DNA of 64,000 nucleotides from Planctomycetota bacterium (GTDB lineage Bacteria > Planctomycetota > Planctomycetia > Planctomycetales > Planctomycetaceae): NCBI GenBank assembly GCA_003388505.1, contig QQVO01000051.1, positions 1 through 64,000 on the forward strand. Reading direction: 5' to 3'. Below, piece by piece: positions 18,079 to 26,931 of the stretch. A model generated the notes under the pieces. It saw nothing but the letters and a program-made list of their open reading frames with translations, had not been told where the DNA came from and did no database searches. Numbering within the stretch: the stretch's first letter is position 1; each line of letters opens with the position of its first letter. The position numbers and the translations under genes are program-made.

Positions 18079-19086
18079 TTACCACGACGGTTCGACCAGC
18101 AACTCCGCAATCTGCACGGCGTTCGTCGCCGCCCCTTTCCGCAGATTGTCGCTCACGCACCAGAACGTGAGACCGTTGGGATGCGATATGTCGCGGCGAA
18201 TACGCCCGATAAAGACCTCGTCCGATCCTTCGCAGGTGCTGGGCAGCGGGTAGCGCCCCGCCGGTAGGTCGTCTTCCACGGTGATTCCCGGGAAAGCCTC
18301 GAACAATTCACGGGCCTCTTCGGGAGCAATGGGGCGCTCCGTTTCGACCCAGATCATTTCGCTGTGACAGTTGGTCACGGGAATTCGCACGCAAGCAGCA
18401 CTGATTTGCATTTCCGGCGCCCCCAGAATCTTGCGGGTCTCATACACCAACTTCATCTCTTCGCTGGTGTACCCCTCCTCCTTCTGGCCGCCGATTTGCG
18501 GCAATGCGTTGAACGCGATGGGATGCGCGAAGGCCGAGTAGCGGTGCTCCCGACCTTCGAGATGGGCCTTCGAACCTTCGATCAGATCCCGCTCTCCGGC
18601 GACCCCCGCCCCGCTGGTCGCCTGGTACGTGCTCACGATCACGCGCCGCACCATTGCCGCATCGTGCAATGGCTTCAACGCCATCACCATCTGCGTGGTC
18701 GAGCAGTTCGGGCTGGCGATGATCCCTTTCGCGTTGATCGCGTCCTGCGGATTCACTTCGGGGATCACGAGCGCCACCCCGTCCTTCATGCGCCAGTAGC
18801 CCGATTCGTCAATGACCTTCGCCCCGGCCTCGACAGCGCTCGGCAAATACTCGGCCGCGATATCATCCGGCGTCGACGAGATCACCAGATCGGTTCCCGC
18901 GAACGCAGCCTTCGTCAGTTCCTCGATCTGATGCGCTTCGCCCCGAAAGTCGATGCTCGTTCCGGCGCTTCGAGCTGATGCCAGAAAACGGAAATTCCTG
19001 GCCGGAAACTCCCTCTGTTGAAGGAGTTGCCGCACAATCTGGCCGACCGCTCCGGTGGCGCCGACCACCGCGACTGTCTCGAACAC
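18079..19086 (-). CDS. asd: Aspartate-semialdehyde dehydrogenase
   Basis: Reduces aspartyl phosphate to aspartate semialdehyde, feeding lysine/diaminopimelate, threonine and methionine synthesis. Signatures are the N-terminal VAVVGATGAVGQIV nucleotide-binding motif, the catalytic cysteine in SPNCST (about residue 128), the STYQATSGAG region, and the conserved histidine/arginine segment CVRIPVTNCHSE. Length is about 335 residues, normal for the family. I set the start at the GTG 19086 because AGGAG lies 8 bases upstream and the conserved motif starts a few residues in; the frame is open further upstream to 19170. It heads the - strand run that ends in lysA. Confidence 0.95.
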   Translation of the reverse strand: MFETVAVVGATGAVGQIVRQLLQQREFPARNFRFLASARSAGTSIDFRGEAHQIEELTKAAFAGTDLVISSTPDDIAAEYLPSAVEAGAKVIDESGYWRMKDGVALVIPEVNPQDAINAKGIIASPNCSTTQMVMALKPLHDAAMVRRVIVSTYQATSGAGVAGERDLIEGSKAHLEGREHRYSAFAHPIAFNALPQIGGQKEEGYTSEEMKLVYETRKILGAPEMQISAACVRIPVTNCHSEMIWVETERPIAPEEARELFEAFPGITVEDDLPAGRYPLPSTCEGSDEVFIGRIRRDISHPNGLTFWCVSDNLRKGAATNAVQIAELLVEPSW

Positions 19087-19281
19087 GTTTGTCACTCCTG
19101 ATGCCCTGTCAAGTTTGAATCGTGGGCTCGCCGGATTGGCGCTTTTTCGCGACGAGGCGGGGGTTTTCACCTCGAACCCGGGAGGGTTCCCAAGGTGAAA
19201 AGTATATTGTCCGGTTGCCTGCTGAGGAACGTCGGCAGTGCCAGGTGCGTCTCGACAAGCTGAAAGGGACGAGCCGGAAAG

Positions 19282-19557
19282 TCAAGCGGGCCAACGTCCT
19301 GCGTAAAGCGGATGCCGACGGGTTGGCGTGAAGCGACGGCTCGCCAGAACACAAATCACCGAGGCAGTCAGCCCCGCACGGATGCCTCGTTCCGGCTCTT
19401 CGGTCACCAACCGCACGGCGACGCCGGTCGTCAGGCCCACGAATGGCGCGAGCCAGGCGAGTTCTTCGTGAAGCACGTCGGCTGCAATAAACCACGCCAA
19501 TCCGCCAACGGCTGCACCAACGGCGCCCACTAGCGTCCGCTTGACTGTTCCGTTCAT
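19282..19557 (-). CDS. Small membrane protein, possibly disrupted at the 3' end
   Basis: About 91 residues from an ATG at 19557. Hydrophobic segments VGAVGAAVGGLAWFIAADVL and WLAPFVGLTTGVAVRLV alternate with EEPERGIRAG and a third stretch TASVICVLASRR, resembling the short triple-helix proteins seen in planctomycetes. The last ~20 residues (FTPTRRHPLYAGRWPA) are polar and unlike a membrane protein, so a frameshift or a natural short tail is possible. Unknown function. Confidence 0.42.
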   Translation of the reverse strand: MNGTVKRTLVGAVGAAVGGLAWFIAADVLHEELAWLAPFVGLTTGVAVRLVTEEPERGIRAGLTASVICVLASRRFTPTRRHPLYAGRWPA

Positions 19558-19714
19558 GGCCCGCTCGCGTGTCGTCTTCAGGTGTCTGTTCAAGCACTCG
19601 GCAGAGGAACTCTTACGATTCCCGATCGCGCGAGGCATGTCAAACGCCAAACGGTCCGATGCCGCCGGAATCCGGCAACTCAGGGGCGCCGGATGCAGGC
19701 AGCGGCGACCGGCT

Positions 19715-20893
19715 TCAACAAAGCCTTCGGAGAACCTTGAGCAGGCGCTTTCGGTGCAAGATCGAGCGCACTGCGCGGAAAAAGACGGAAGGCGCCTTCC
19801 ACATAGCGGCACGATGGAAAAGGCGATGAATCCGAATCTCACGCTGGCTGATCCAGTCGCCGTTTTGACGCATCGACAGGTAGTTCTCGCACGTCGTGCA
19901 CGGGACGTCGTCGCGTGGCTCGCGTCGGCCGATCAGCATCTCGCGGGCATCACACATCTTCTTGTTGTTGAGCGCCGCACTCAGTCCGTCGGTGAACGCG
20001 TTCCCCCCGAAGTCACCCCAGAAATTTCGGCCGCAACCGAGGATGCGTCCGTCCCAGTTGATCTGAGGTTGATTCCATAGCTGCAAGCACACGTTGCGGG
20101 AATAGTCGACTCCATGCTGTTCACGAAAACCCTGACGCGTGTCGGGGAGTCCGGTCTCACGCAGCACGAATTCCGGGTCGCGGATTGGTGAAAAATCGTC
20201 GTCCCAACTGATCTTTGGCTTGAAGAGCATGTCCAACTCCCGGCAGAGCTGCTTGACTCTCGGCACCTCATGTTCGTTGTGGCCGAAGACGATGAACTGC
20301 CAGGTGAGAATCGGATGCTGCGAATTGTGTTGTTTCTTGAAACGGTTAATCGCACGAACGTTCTCGATGACGCGTTCAAAACGACCCTTGCGCCGGTAGA
20401 TTTCATAGGTTTCCTGACTCGCGCCGTCGATCGAGCAGGTCATGCTGTGGAATCGATACGTGACCAGCGCTTGCAGCACGTCCTCGTCAGCGGTGTTCAG
20501 ATTGACGCCGTTGTTCGCGGTCAGCACGACGTCGCACTTGTCTGCATATTCCAGGATCCGCACCAGGTCCGGATTCAGAAACATCTCGCCATAGTTCGAC
20601 AACTCAACGTGCCGCACCGTCGGATTGGAGTCCACAAGCCGCTTGAAAGATTCGAACCGCAGGTACCCCGCCGGAATGGCCCGCCGGATCGCTCCGGTGG
20701 CGGTCGGGCAGGAGGGACACTTCAATTGGCAGCTTGCGACAGCCTCCACGCGAATCGAATCGGGAAGAACGGGAAGCTCACCACGGCCGGCTGGAGCACT
20801 CGCCGGAGCACAAGCAGCTCGGTCTGTTGGCAGACTCCCGGACACCGGCGGCGTCGAATGCGCGTCATTTTTCACGTGCGTGCCGATCTGCAA
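19715..20893 (-). CDS. Radical SAM protein with SPASM-like C-terminus
   Basis: 392 residues. The [4Fe-4S]-SAM motif is CQLKCPSC (C55, C59, C62; CxxxCxxC). The adjacent HVELSNYGEMFLNPDLVRIL is the SAM-binding GGEP-like region, and a conserved SIDGASQETYEIYRRKG follows. The C-terminal part has further cysteines in VCLQLWNQPQINWDGRILGCG and CTTCENY, matching a SPASM/twitch auxiliary cluster. This type modifies sugars or peptides, but no obvious peptide substrate gene lies next to it. The start is TTG at 20893; the first ~40 residues are unconserved, and internal starts such as the GTG near 20875 are possible. Confidence 0.87.
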   Translation of the reverse strand: MQIGTHVKNDAHSTPPVSGSLPTDRAACAPASAPAGRGELPVLPDSIRVEAVASCQLKCPSCPTATGAIRRAIPAGYLRFESFKRLVDSNPTVRHVELSNYGEMFLNPDLVRILEYADKCDVVLTANNGVNLNTADEDVLQALVTYRFHSMTCSIDGASQETYEIYRRKGRFERVIENVRAINRFKKQHNSQHPILTWQFIVFGHNEHEVPRVKQLCRELDMLFKPKISWDDDFSPIRDPEFVLRETGLPDTRQGFREQHGVDYSRNVCLQLWNQPQINWDGRILGCGRNFWGDFGGNAFTDGLSAALNNKKMCDAREMLIGRREPRDDVPCTTCENYLSMRQNGDWISQREIRIHRLFHRAAMWKAPSVFFRAVRSILHRKRLLKVLRRLC

Positions 20894-21534
20894 TCTGGAT
20901 CAACCCAGCGCCACGACTTCCGTCCGTGAAGTGCCTGGTGCGGCGAGTGCCGAATCTGTTTTTCGCTGACCGGTCTGTTGACAGCGACTGAATCGACAGG
21001 AGATATTCCGTCACTCTCTCCATCGCGAAATCCATCCCGCTTCATTTGCAAGAGGCGGGCGCGAACTCGACGTGGCTCAGGAATCGAGCCGACGCGTCAT
21101 GTGTCGATGCGATGAAGACCGGGGGCGATTCCGCGATTCTGGAAAACCAAGGGAAGAAATGACGAATTGTCGGAATAACTTGACAAATCACCCCGAACCG
21201 TGCATTCTGCTTAATTGAAACTTTGCGGTCAATCGACCAAGCTTCACCAAATTGCCACATTTGCAGGGAGTTGCTCGCTGAGAACAGGAATCGTGACACG
21301 GCGGCCGTAGCCGGGTCAAGTCGAATGGTGGCGCAAGTCCTGCAAACGACGGGGTCAAGAAAACGGCGTCAATGAAGTGTGCGGAAGGGATTTCTGGTTT
21401 TCTGAACGCGGCGTCCTGGAACGAACCTGCGCGTGTTTCGGAAACCTTGTGAGCCGGGAAGGCAAGGAGCATGTCGCTGCAAGGTCAGCGAAGAATCTCG
21501 TTTTTCAGTTGGTGCCAGTGCAGAGAGCTGAATC
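20894..21534. other. Divergent intergenic region, radical SAM / DNA-binding-like gene
   Basis: About 640 bases with no gene I can support. It is more AT-rich than its surroundings around 21150-21260, consistent with promoter DNA. TTGACA occurs at 21180-21185, but a good matching -10 box is not present, so I do not call a promoter. Confidence 0.4.
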
Positions 21535-22320
21535 ATGATCAAGAGAGCGGGCCAGAATGATGTTGATCTTCGAGGGACGACCGAATTCCAGTTGGTTGAA
21601 CGGGGCAGGCAAGCGTTCGTCCAACTGCTCAAGGCGGACACGTTCGCCTGTGAGTTTGGCCGCTCGGTGTGGGAATTCGCGATCAACCTCACACGACTCC
21701 AACCGTATGGATTGACGTCGACGGACATTCGCTGGCTGGTGTGCAAGGGATTGTTGAAGTGCGCCAACGAGACGAAACTGTCACACGGAGCGCGGACGTT
21801 CGAGCCCCTGAACGGACTGAAATTCTCCCAGAACACATCCTGCGTCCTGACAGACGCCGGGATCGACTTCGTCCGACACGCATTGGTTCCCGGCGATGCA
21901 CCGAGCATCAAGGTGGACTCCGACACCGCTCCCGTGATGGATGCGCGCCCCGATACGGAACATTGCATCGACGTGCCCCGGGACTTGTTGGAGTATCCGG
22001 AACAATCTGCACCGGCGAGCTTCATCTGGCCGGAATGGAACGACCTTCGCCGCGAGTTGCGCATGGATGGAAAGGTCGTCAAGCGGTTCCGGGTTCCTGC
22101 CCCGAATCAGGAAACGATCTTGCGCGTGTTTGAAGAGGAAAACTGGCCCGAGCGAATTGACGATCCGCTCCCGCAAACGGAAACCGCCGAGCCGAAACGT
22201 CGATTGCACGATACGATCAACGCCCTCAACCGGAACCAGCGAAACCAGCTTGTCCGTTTCCATGGCGACGGGCGAGGTGAAGGCGTCTGTTGGGAAGCGC
22301 GATCGCCCGTCGATGCGTAG
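21535..22320 (+). CDS. Putative DNA-binding protein, planctomycete-type
   Basis: 261 residues. The C-terminal ~50 residues (RLHDTINALNRNQRNQLVRFHGDGRGEGVCWE) resemble a winged-helix recognition module. The N-terminal half (FQLVERGRQAFVQLLKADTFACEFGRSVWEFAINLTRL and TSTDIRWLVCKGLL) looks like another helix-turn-helix-like segment. No catalytic motif is visible. Such proteins recur in planctomycete genomes but I know no function. The ATG at 21535 is taken as start; a start further upstream is unlikely because the preceding sequence is AT-richer and not protein-like. Confidence 0.55.
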   Translation: MIKRAGQNDVDLRGTTEFQLVERGRQAFVQLLKADTFACEFGRSVWEFAINLTRLQPYGLTSTDIRWLVCKGLLKCANETKLSHGARTFEPLNGLKFSQNTSCVLTDAGIDFVRHALVPGDAPSIKVDSDTAPVMDARPDTEHCIDVPRDLLEYPEQSAPASFIWPEWNDLRRELRMDGKVVKRFRVPAPNQETILRVFEEENWPERIDDPLPQTETAEPKRRLHDTINALNRNQRNQLVRFHGDGRGEGVCWEARSPVDA

Positions 22321-23173
22321 AGGGCCCGGCGTCACCCTCAAGGCGTTGCGCAACCAAGCGCCACACTCTTCCAATCCGTTCTCCTTACGCGATTCTCGAA
22401 ACGCAGCTTAGACATGGTGCGACTGCCTGCATCACTCGTTGTCCGTCGATTCAGGTTTTGGGGTTGAGAGGTACTCCGGGAGAACGAATCCCGCAGCGCG
22501 GGCATCGCCCGCGACCCAACCACGTAGCGCACGCAGCCTTGCGTGCGTCCCGCTGATCGCAAAGGCCGCTGACGCACGCTGGCAGCGTGCGCTATGGACA
22601 AGAGGCGACAATTTGCGCAGGACGACCAACTTTCGCTGGTGAGTAGCACAGGGTTTCGTGCGGAACTGTAGTCCAGCCAAACCCAATAACAGCCCTGACA
22701 GGGCACTCGCCTGCAATTGCTGAGCGTTGCCGGACCGCGCTTGCGGCGCTTGTCGCCAGTAGATCCGCTGCGATGGCCTGGGGCGCGATCTGGCGTCTGA
22801 GGCAACTTGGCCGTAACGCCGATGCCCGCAAGTCATTGAGTCATCCAGTTCCGCGCCCTGGCTCGATGTCTCCCCTGAGAAGAACTGCGATCGGGTTCTG
22901 CGCGAAAGGTTTCGATGCCTCCGAAGGACGCCGGCTGCTGACGTTTCTTCGCCCCACCAGGTTTCCAGCGCATCGTCACTGAATCATCACCAGAGCGTCG
23001 ATTGCACCGGGTGCGGATTCGAGGAAGCTGGGTAGACGAGGAGCCGGTGCTTCTCTGTTGCGTTAAGGAATGTGGCGTCGTTCGCGCCGCATTTCGATGA
23101 ACAGTGGGTCACTCGGAGCGCAATCGTCGTCGTTCCACTTGCTTCCCCGATTCTGCAAACGAGGGTATCAGTC
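22321..23173. other. Noncoding region rich in palindromes
   Basis: About 850 bases without a gene I can support, upstream of the wzz-like gene. Frames in it are low-complexity Arg/Ala-rich. The stretch 22497-22704 has four perfect hairpins, listed separately. Sequence close to 23174 shows a GAGGG ribosome-binding site. Confidence 0.5.
22497..22704. repeat. Cluster of four perfect inverted repeats
   Basis: CGCGGGC/GCCCGCG at 22497-22513 (loop ATC); CGCACGCA/TGCGTGCG at 22528-22547 (loop GCCT); CGCACGCTG/CAGCGTGCG at 22573-22591 (1-base centre); GCCCTG/CAGGGC at 22692-22704 (1-base centre). The second and third share the CGCACGC arm core, which suggests related REP-like units. No repeat/spacer periodity of a CRISPR is seen. 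Confidence 0.7.
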
Positions 23174-24688
23174 ATGAGCGGGACACAGAACCATGCATCA
23201 GAAATGCCCGCCGCAACACCACGGCGCGCTTCCGCGTCTGGAATGGAGCTGGCTGTGCTTTGGCAGGGGATTCGCCGACGCAAGGCCGTGTTGTTTCTCG
23301 TGGTCTGCGGCGCGATTTCGCTGGGCGTGCTGTACATCAAGTACGCCGATCCGGTCTACGATGTCACGTCGCGACTGCTCGTGCAGGGCAACGACAACAT
23401 CCTCGGAGAGTATCGCAGCTTTCGATCGGACGAGGAGGAGTTCCTGGCGACACAGGCGGAAATCATCAGTAGCCCGGCCGTGGTCAGCGATGCCGTGATG
23501 TCGAGCGACTTTCCTCTGGAGAGCATCGACTCCGAGTCTGACACCGATCCCGTCCTGTTTGTCCTCAAACGTTTGAACGTCGATCCGATCTACGGCACGA
23601 ACGTGCTCAAGCTCGATTTTTCGGGACAGAGCGAAGCGCAGGCGGTCGCAATCGTCTCCTCAATCCTGGAGAGCTATGAGCGTTTCACGAAATCCGCAAC
23701 GCATGACGAGTTTCGTGAAATGCTGGTTCAACTGACGAACCGCGAAGAGGAGCTACGGGGCGACATCCAGGGTCTGGAGGACCAACTGCTTCAACTGAGA
23801 GACGACAGCCCGTTGATCGGCGAAGGATATGATCGCTCCAGCGTCGAGCATGCGATCCTGACGCATCTGGGCAGGACCCTCGTTGACGCCAAGAGCGAGC
23901 GTCTCGATCTGGAGAACCAGTACCAGGTGCTCACCGAAGAAGTTCTTCCCAAGCTCGCCGGGTCGGCTTCGATCGCGGGGAACGAAGAACTTCTCACTTC
24001 GACCCTCATCCCGCAGTCGCCGGTACGGCTGGCGTCGAGCAGCGGGGCGCGGGTCGTTCCGGCCGATCTTGAGTCGCAATATCCCGATTGGGCACTCGAC
24101 ACGCCGCGCTTCGCGCCGAGCGGCAACAGCACACTGGAACGCATCAGGCTGCAGTTGTTCGAAACGATCGCGCTGGAAAAGGAATTGAGTCAACGCTACG
24201 GGCCGGAGCACCCGGACATTCAGGCGACGAAAGAACAGATCGAGTTTTGGGATGTCCGACTGCAGGACGCGCTCGCTGCCGCCTCGATCGCGCTCGAGCA
24301 GCAGGTTGAGACCGCGCAACTGCGCGAAGAACGCCTGACGCAGCTCTATTCTGAGGAAGCGGAACGCGTGGACGCCGCGGAAAAGTATCTCGTCCGGGAA
24401 CAGCAACTGCGCAACCGGATCACGCGCACCCAGGAGATTCACGATACGATCCTGGTGCGACTGCAGGAAATGAAGCTGGCCGACTCGTCGCTCGTCGATG
24501 GCGGTTCGGAATTGAAAATGACCGTTCTCCAGGCGCCCGCTCTGGTTCGCGGAGGAATCTCCCCGCCCCCGTTGATCGTGCTCGTCATCTGCGCTTTCGC
24601 CGGTTTGATCGGAGGGGTGGCGCTGATTGCTCTCGAGCAGCAATTCAAATTGGCGCGGGATGATTATTCATCGCCGATCGCGGTGTAA
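23174..24688 (+). CDS. Polysaccharide co-polymerase (Wzz/GumC-like)
   Basis: 504 residues. It has one transmembrane helix near the N-terminus (about 36-55), a long periplasmic coiled-coil-rich domain and a second transmembrane helix near the C-terminus (PPPLIVLVICAFAGLIGGVALIAL). The Wzz-type N-terminal domain is recognised from RRRKAVLFLVV, the following YADPVYDVTSRLLVQ, and the long heptad-like helices (LVQLTNREEELRGDIQGLEDQL). No BY-kinase (Walker A) domain is attached. It sets exopolysaccharide chain length. Start is ATG at 23174 after GAGGG. It opens the exopolysaccharide operon and lies 50 bases before the sugar phosphotransferase gene. Confidence 0.85.
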   Translation: MSGTQNHASEMPAATPRRASASGMELAVLWQGIRRRKAVLFLVVCGAISLGVLYIKYADPVYDVTSRLLVQGNDNILGEYRSFRSDEEEFLATQAEIISSPAVVSDAVMSSDFPLESIDSESDTDPVLFVLKRLNVDPIYGTNVLKLDFSGQSEAQAVAIVSSILESYERFTKSATHDEFREMLVQLTNREEELRGDIQGLEDQLLQLRDDSPLIGEGYDRSSVEHAILTHLGRTLVDAKSERLDLENQYQVLTEEVLPKLAGSASIAGNEELLTSTLIPQSPVRLASSSGARVVPADLESQYPDWALDTPRFAPSGNSTLERIRLQLFETIALEKELSQRYGPEHPDIQATKEQIEFWDVRLQDALAAASIALEQQVETAQLREERLTQLYSEEAERVDAAEKYLVREQQLRNRITRTQEIHDTILVRLQEMKLADSSLVDGGSELKMTVLQAPALVRGGISPPPLIVLVICAFAGLIGGVALIALEQQFKLARDDYSSPIAV

Positions 24689-24738
24689 TCCCGTCTGACC
24701 CCCCGGAAGAACATCACCCCCCTCGTGAGCATTGACCG

Positions 24739-25380
24739 ATGCAGTGTCTCGTTGCGCGACCCCGCACGTACCTTTTCCGCCGGCCCTACGAAGCGGCCAA
24801 GCGCGTCTGCGACGTGGTGGCATGCCTGCTTCTGATGCCGCTCCTATTGCCGGTGATGGCTGTGTGCGCAGTCGCCATCTGGTTGGACGACCCAGGACCG
24901 GTTCTGTTTCGGCAGTTGCGGACCGGCCGCGGAGGGCAGCGGTTCAGAATGTTGAAGTTCCGCACGATGTACACCAACGCTCAGGAGCTGAAGAGCAAGT
25001 ACGCGCATCTGAACGAACTGAGCTGGCCCGATTTCAAGATCACCGACGACCCGCGGGTGACGAAAGTGGGCCGCTTGCTCCGCAAGACAAGCCTCGACGA
25101 ACTGCCGCAGATCATCAACGTGCTGAAGGGTGAAATGAGCCTTGTGGGACCGCGCCCGACGTCATTCGAAGCCCAGACGTACGCCTTGTGGCAGACAGAG
25201 CGGCTGGAAGTGTCCCCCGGAGTCACCGGGTTATGGCAGGTTCGGGGACGCAGCGACATTGACTTCGACGAACGCGCTCGACTGGACATTGAATACATTC
25301 AAAATCGAAGTTTCTGGTTGGATGTCCGCATCCTCGTGGCCACCGTCGGCGCTGTGCTCAGCCGGCGGGGAGCGTATTAG
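24739..25380 (+). CDS. Undecaprenyl-phosphate sugar phosphotransferase
   Basis: 213 residues of the bacterial sugar transferase family (PF02397; WcaJ/ExoY/CpsE type), which moves a sugar-1-phosphate from a nucleotide sugar to undecaprenyl phosphate and so starts the repeat unit. Seen: an N-terminal hydrophobic hairpin (CDVVACLLLMPLLLPVMAVC), DPGPVLFRQLRTGRGGQRFRMLKFRTM, KVGRLLRKTSLDELPQ, SLVGPRP and the C-terminal WQVRGRSDIDFDERARLDIEYIQNRS. It lacks the extra N-terminal CoA-binding-like domain of WcaJ, so it is the short monotopic form. The sugar specificity cannot be read. A 115-bp repeat begins at its stop codon. Confidence 0.95.
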   Translation: MQCLVARPRTYLFRRPYEAAKRVCDVVACLLLMPLLLPVMAVCAVAIWLDDPGPVLFRQLRTGRGGQRFRMLKFRTMYTNAQELKSKYAHLNELSWPDFKITDDPRVTKVGRLLRKTSLDELPQIINVLKGEMSLVGPRPTSFEAQTYALWQTERLEVSPGVTGLWQVRGRSDIDFDERARLDIEYIQNRSFWLDVRILVATVGAVLSRRGAY

Positions 25381-25493
25381 GTTACTTTCTTCCTGGAAGT
25401 TGTTGCACTTGAGTCAAGTTTCAGCGACCAACGGGAGCGGGTTTCCATTTTTCGAGCGGTAGCTCGCATGGTCCGAGGCCCTGCCTCGTTAGA
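25378..25493 (+). repeat. 115-bp structured repeat, copy 2 (after sugar transferase)
   Basis: Begins at the TAG stop of the sugar phosphotransferase gene and matches 15764-15878 with roughly 93% identity. The shared core includes TTGTTGCACTTGAGTCAAGT and TCGCATGGTCCGAGGCCC. Three inverted-repeat stems are conserved in both copies. Both copies start exactly at the stop codon of a sugar-metabolism gene. Confidence 0.85.
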
Positions 25494-25887
25494 TCGCCTG
25501 GCAGAACTGTATTTGTGCTGAGGGGAGAGGTTGGCTGGAGTTCATCACCTTCGGCGAGGTGGCTGGTCGAGTGTCAAGGGGCAAGGAGCCCGAATCGTTG
25601 ACGCGTCGTTGGCTAAGTCTATGGACTCTTGACTCTCAGCCCTCAGTTCAATTTCGGTGATGCTCCGCGAATCAAGAACGGATCGCTCTCGGGGCCACAT
25701 TCCGAACTGCAAAGCGTTCGAGCGGTTCGATTCCTTGAGAACCGGAAAAACGGGGCTTGTGACAGGTCAGGCGGCGGTGTATCCCTGATTCCACCAGACA
25801 TCTACAACTTTATGCGCCTCATCCTGCCGGAGCTGCACTCCCTCCTCCCACTGCAGATGACGCATCGTCGTGAAAGGCTGACAGAGC
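25494..25887. other. Intergenic region before GGDEF-like gene
   Basis: About 390 bases without a supported gene. A frame of about 105 codons ends inside the next gene but has no recognisable features. No clear promoter or terminator was seen. Confidence 0.4.
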
Positions 25888-26841
25888 ATGACGCGTTTGC
25901 GTCTCTATTGCGCGGCACTCATCGCGTGGTTGTTCGTCTTTTTTAACGTGGAACGCCTCCATGCACCGATCAACCTCGCATCATTCGTCTACGTGATGGC
26001 CGCAGTGTCGGCCCTCGCGGTGATTCTTGTGCCGTACCTGCAGAAGCAATCGTTGGTCGGTCTGCTGGCCGTTCTGCTGTCCGCGACGCTGGGCCTGAAG
26101 TGGCTCTGGGGTTACCCCCTCTTCGGTACGAGCCTCCCCATTACAGTGACCGAACTGGGCGCCGTCACATTGACCGTGCTGCTGGCCTACCAGTTCGGCA
26201 GCGCGCTGCAGGAGTTCCGTGAGGCCGTTGCGGCCCTGCAAAGGCTGCTCTGGGCCGATCGGTCCGCTCCGTTCGAGACGGGCCAGGCAGACATGTTTCG
26301 TGAGGTTCGCCGGGCGCGGCTCTACCAGCGGCCGTTGTCGCTGATGGCGATTCAGATGACCGAGGAAAGCGAGAAGATCGCAGTGAACCGCCTCCTGGAA
26401 GAAATGCAACGCAAGACCTTTCATCACTACACAATGGCCCGCATGGCGGATGTCATTTCGGCCCAACTGGATCAGTGCGCGATCGTGACCTTCCGCGATA
26501 ATCAATTCGTGACCCTACTCCCAGAAACCGGCGCCCAACAGGCGAGTGAAGTGGCCCATCAACTGGAGTCTGCGGTGCGTGAGACACTCGGTCTGAAGTT
26601 GAGAGTCGGAATCAGCACGTTTCCGGACGAGGAAATCACGTTCGTTGATCTGCTGCGCAAGGCGGAGTCCGCCCTCGCAACTCCCACCATCCCCTGCAAC
26701 GGAGAAGATCGGCGAGCATGTCGCGGAGACGACGCGCAGGCAGACAATGGCCCGTTGGAGTTTGAGAATGCGCGATCTCCGTCGAACAACGGCAAAGAGA
26801 AGCACACAGAACGTGCGGTTACTGCAAGAGTACCCGAGTAA
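25888..26841 (+). CDS. Membrane protein with degenerate GGDEF domain
   Basis: 317 residues. About three to four N-terminal transmembrane helices (residues ~3-105) are followed by a diguanylate-cyclase-fold segment. Where active cyclases have GGDEF, it reads RDNQFVTLLPETGAQQA, and LKLRVGISTFPDEEITFVDLLRKAESALA follows as in GGDEF C-termini. The substitution of the catalytic motif indicates no cyclase activity, so it may sense c-di-GMP or GTP or act structurally. The C-terminal ~50 residues are polar and unstructured. Located inside the exopolysaccharide locus, it is a plausible regulator of synthesis. Start ATG at 25888. Confidence 0.72.
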   Translation: MTRLRLYCAALIAWLFVFFNVERLHAPINLASFVYVMAAVSALAVILVPYLQKQSLVGLLAVLLSATLGLKWLWGYPLFGTSLPITVTELGAVTLTVLLAYQFGSALQEFREAVAALQRLLWADRSAPFETGQADMFREVRRARLYQRPLSLMAIQMTEESEKIAVNRLLEEMQRKTFHHYTMARMADVISAQLDQCAIVTFRDNQFVTLLPETGAQQASEVAHQLESAVRETLGLKLRVGISTFPDEEITFVDLLRKAESALATPTIPCNGEDRRACRGDDAQADNGPLEFENARSPSNNGKEKHTERAVTARVPE

Positions 26842-26931
26842 GCGATTTTCTGAGTTGCCGGGACGGAACACGGCACTAACGGCTGGGAATTCCGGTCGCG
26901 AAGGACGCGCGAAACGATCGGCTGATGAGAG

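Noticed and set aside
21180-21185. TTGACA as a sigma-70 -35 box
   Set aside because: No matching -10 hexamer at a correct spacing; the match is too weak to call a promoter.
22497-22704. Possible CRISPR array
   Set aside because: Hairpins differ in length and sequence, and there is no regular repeat-spacer periodicity or nearby cas gene.
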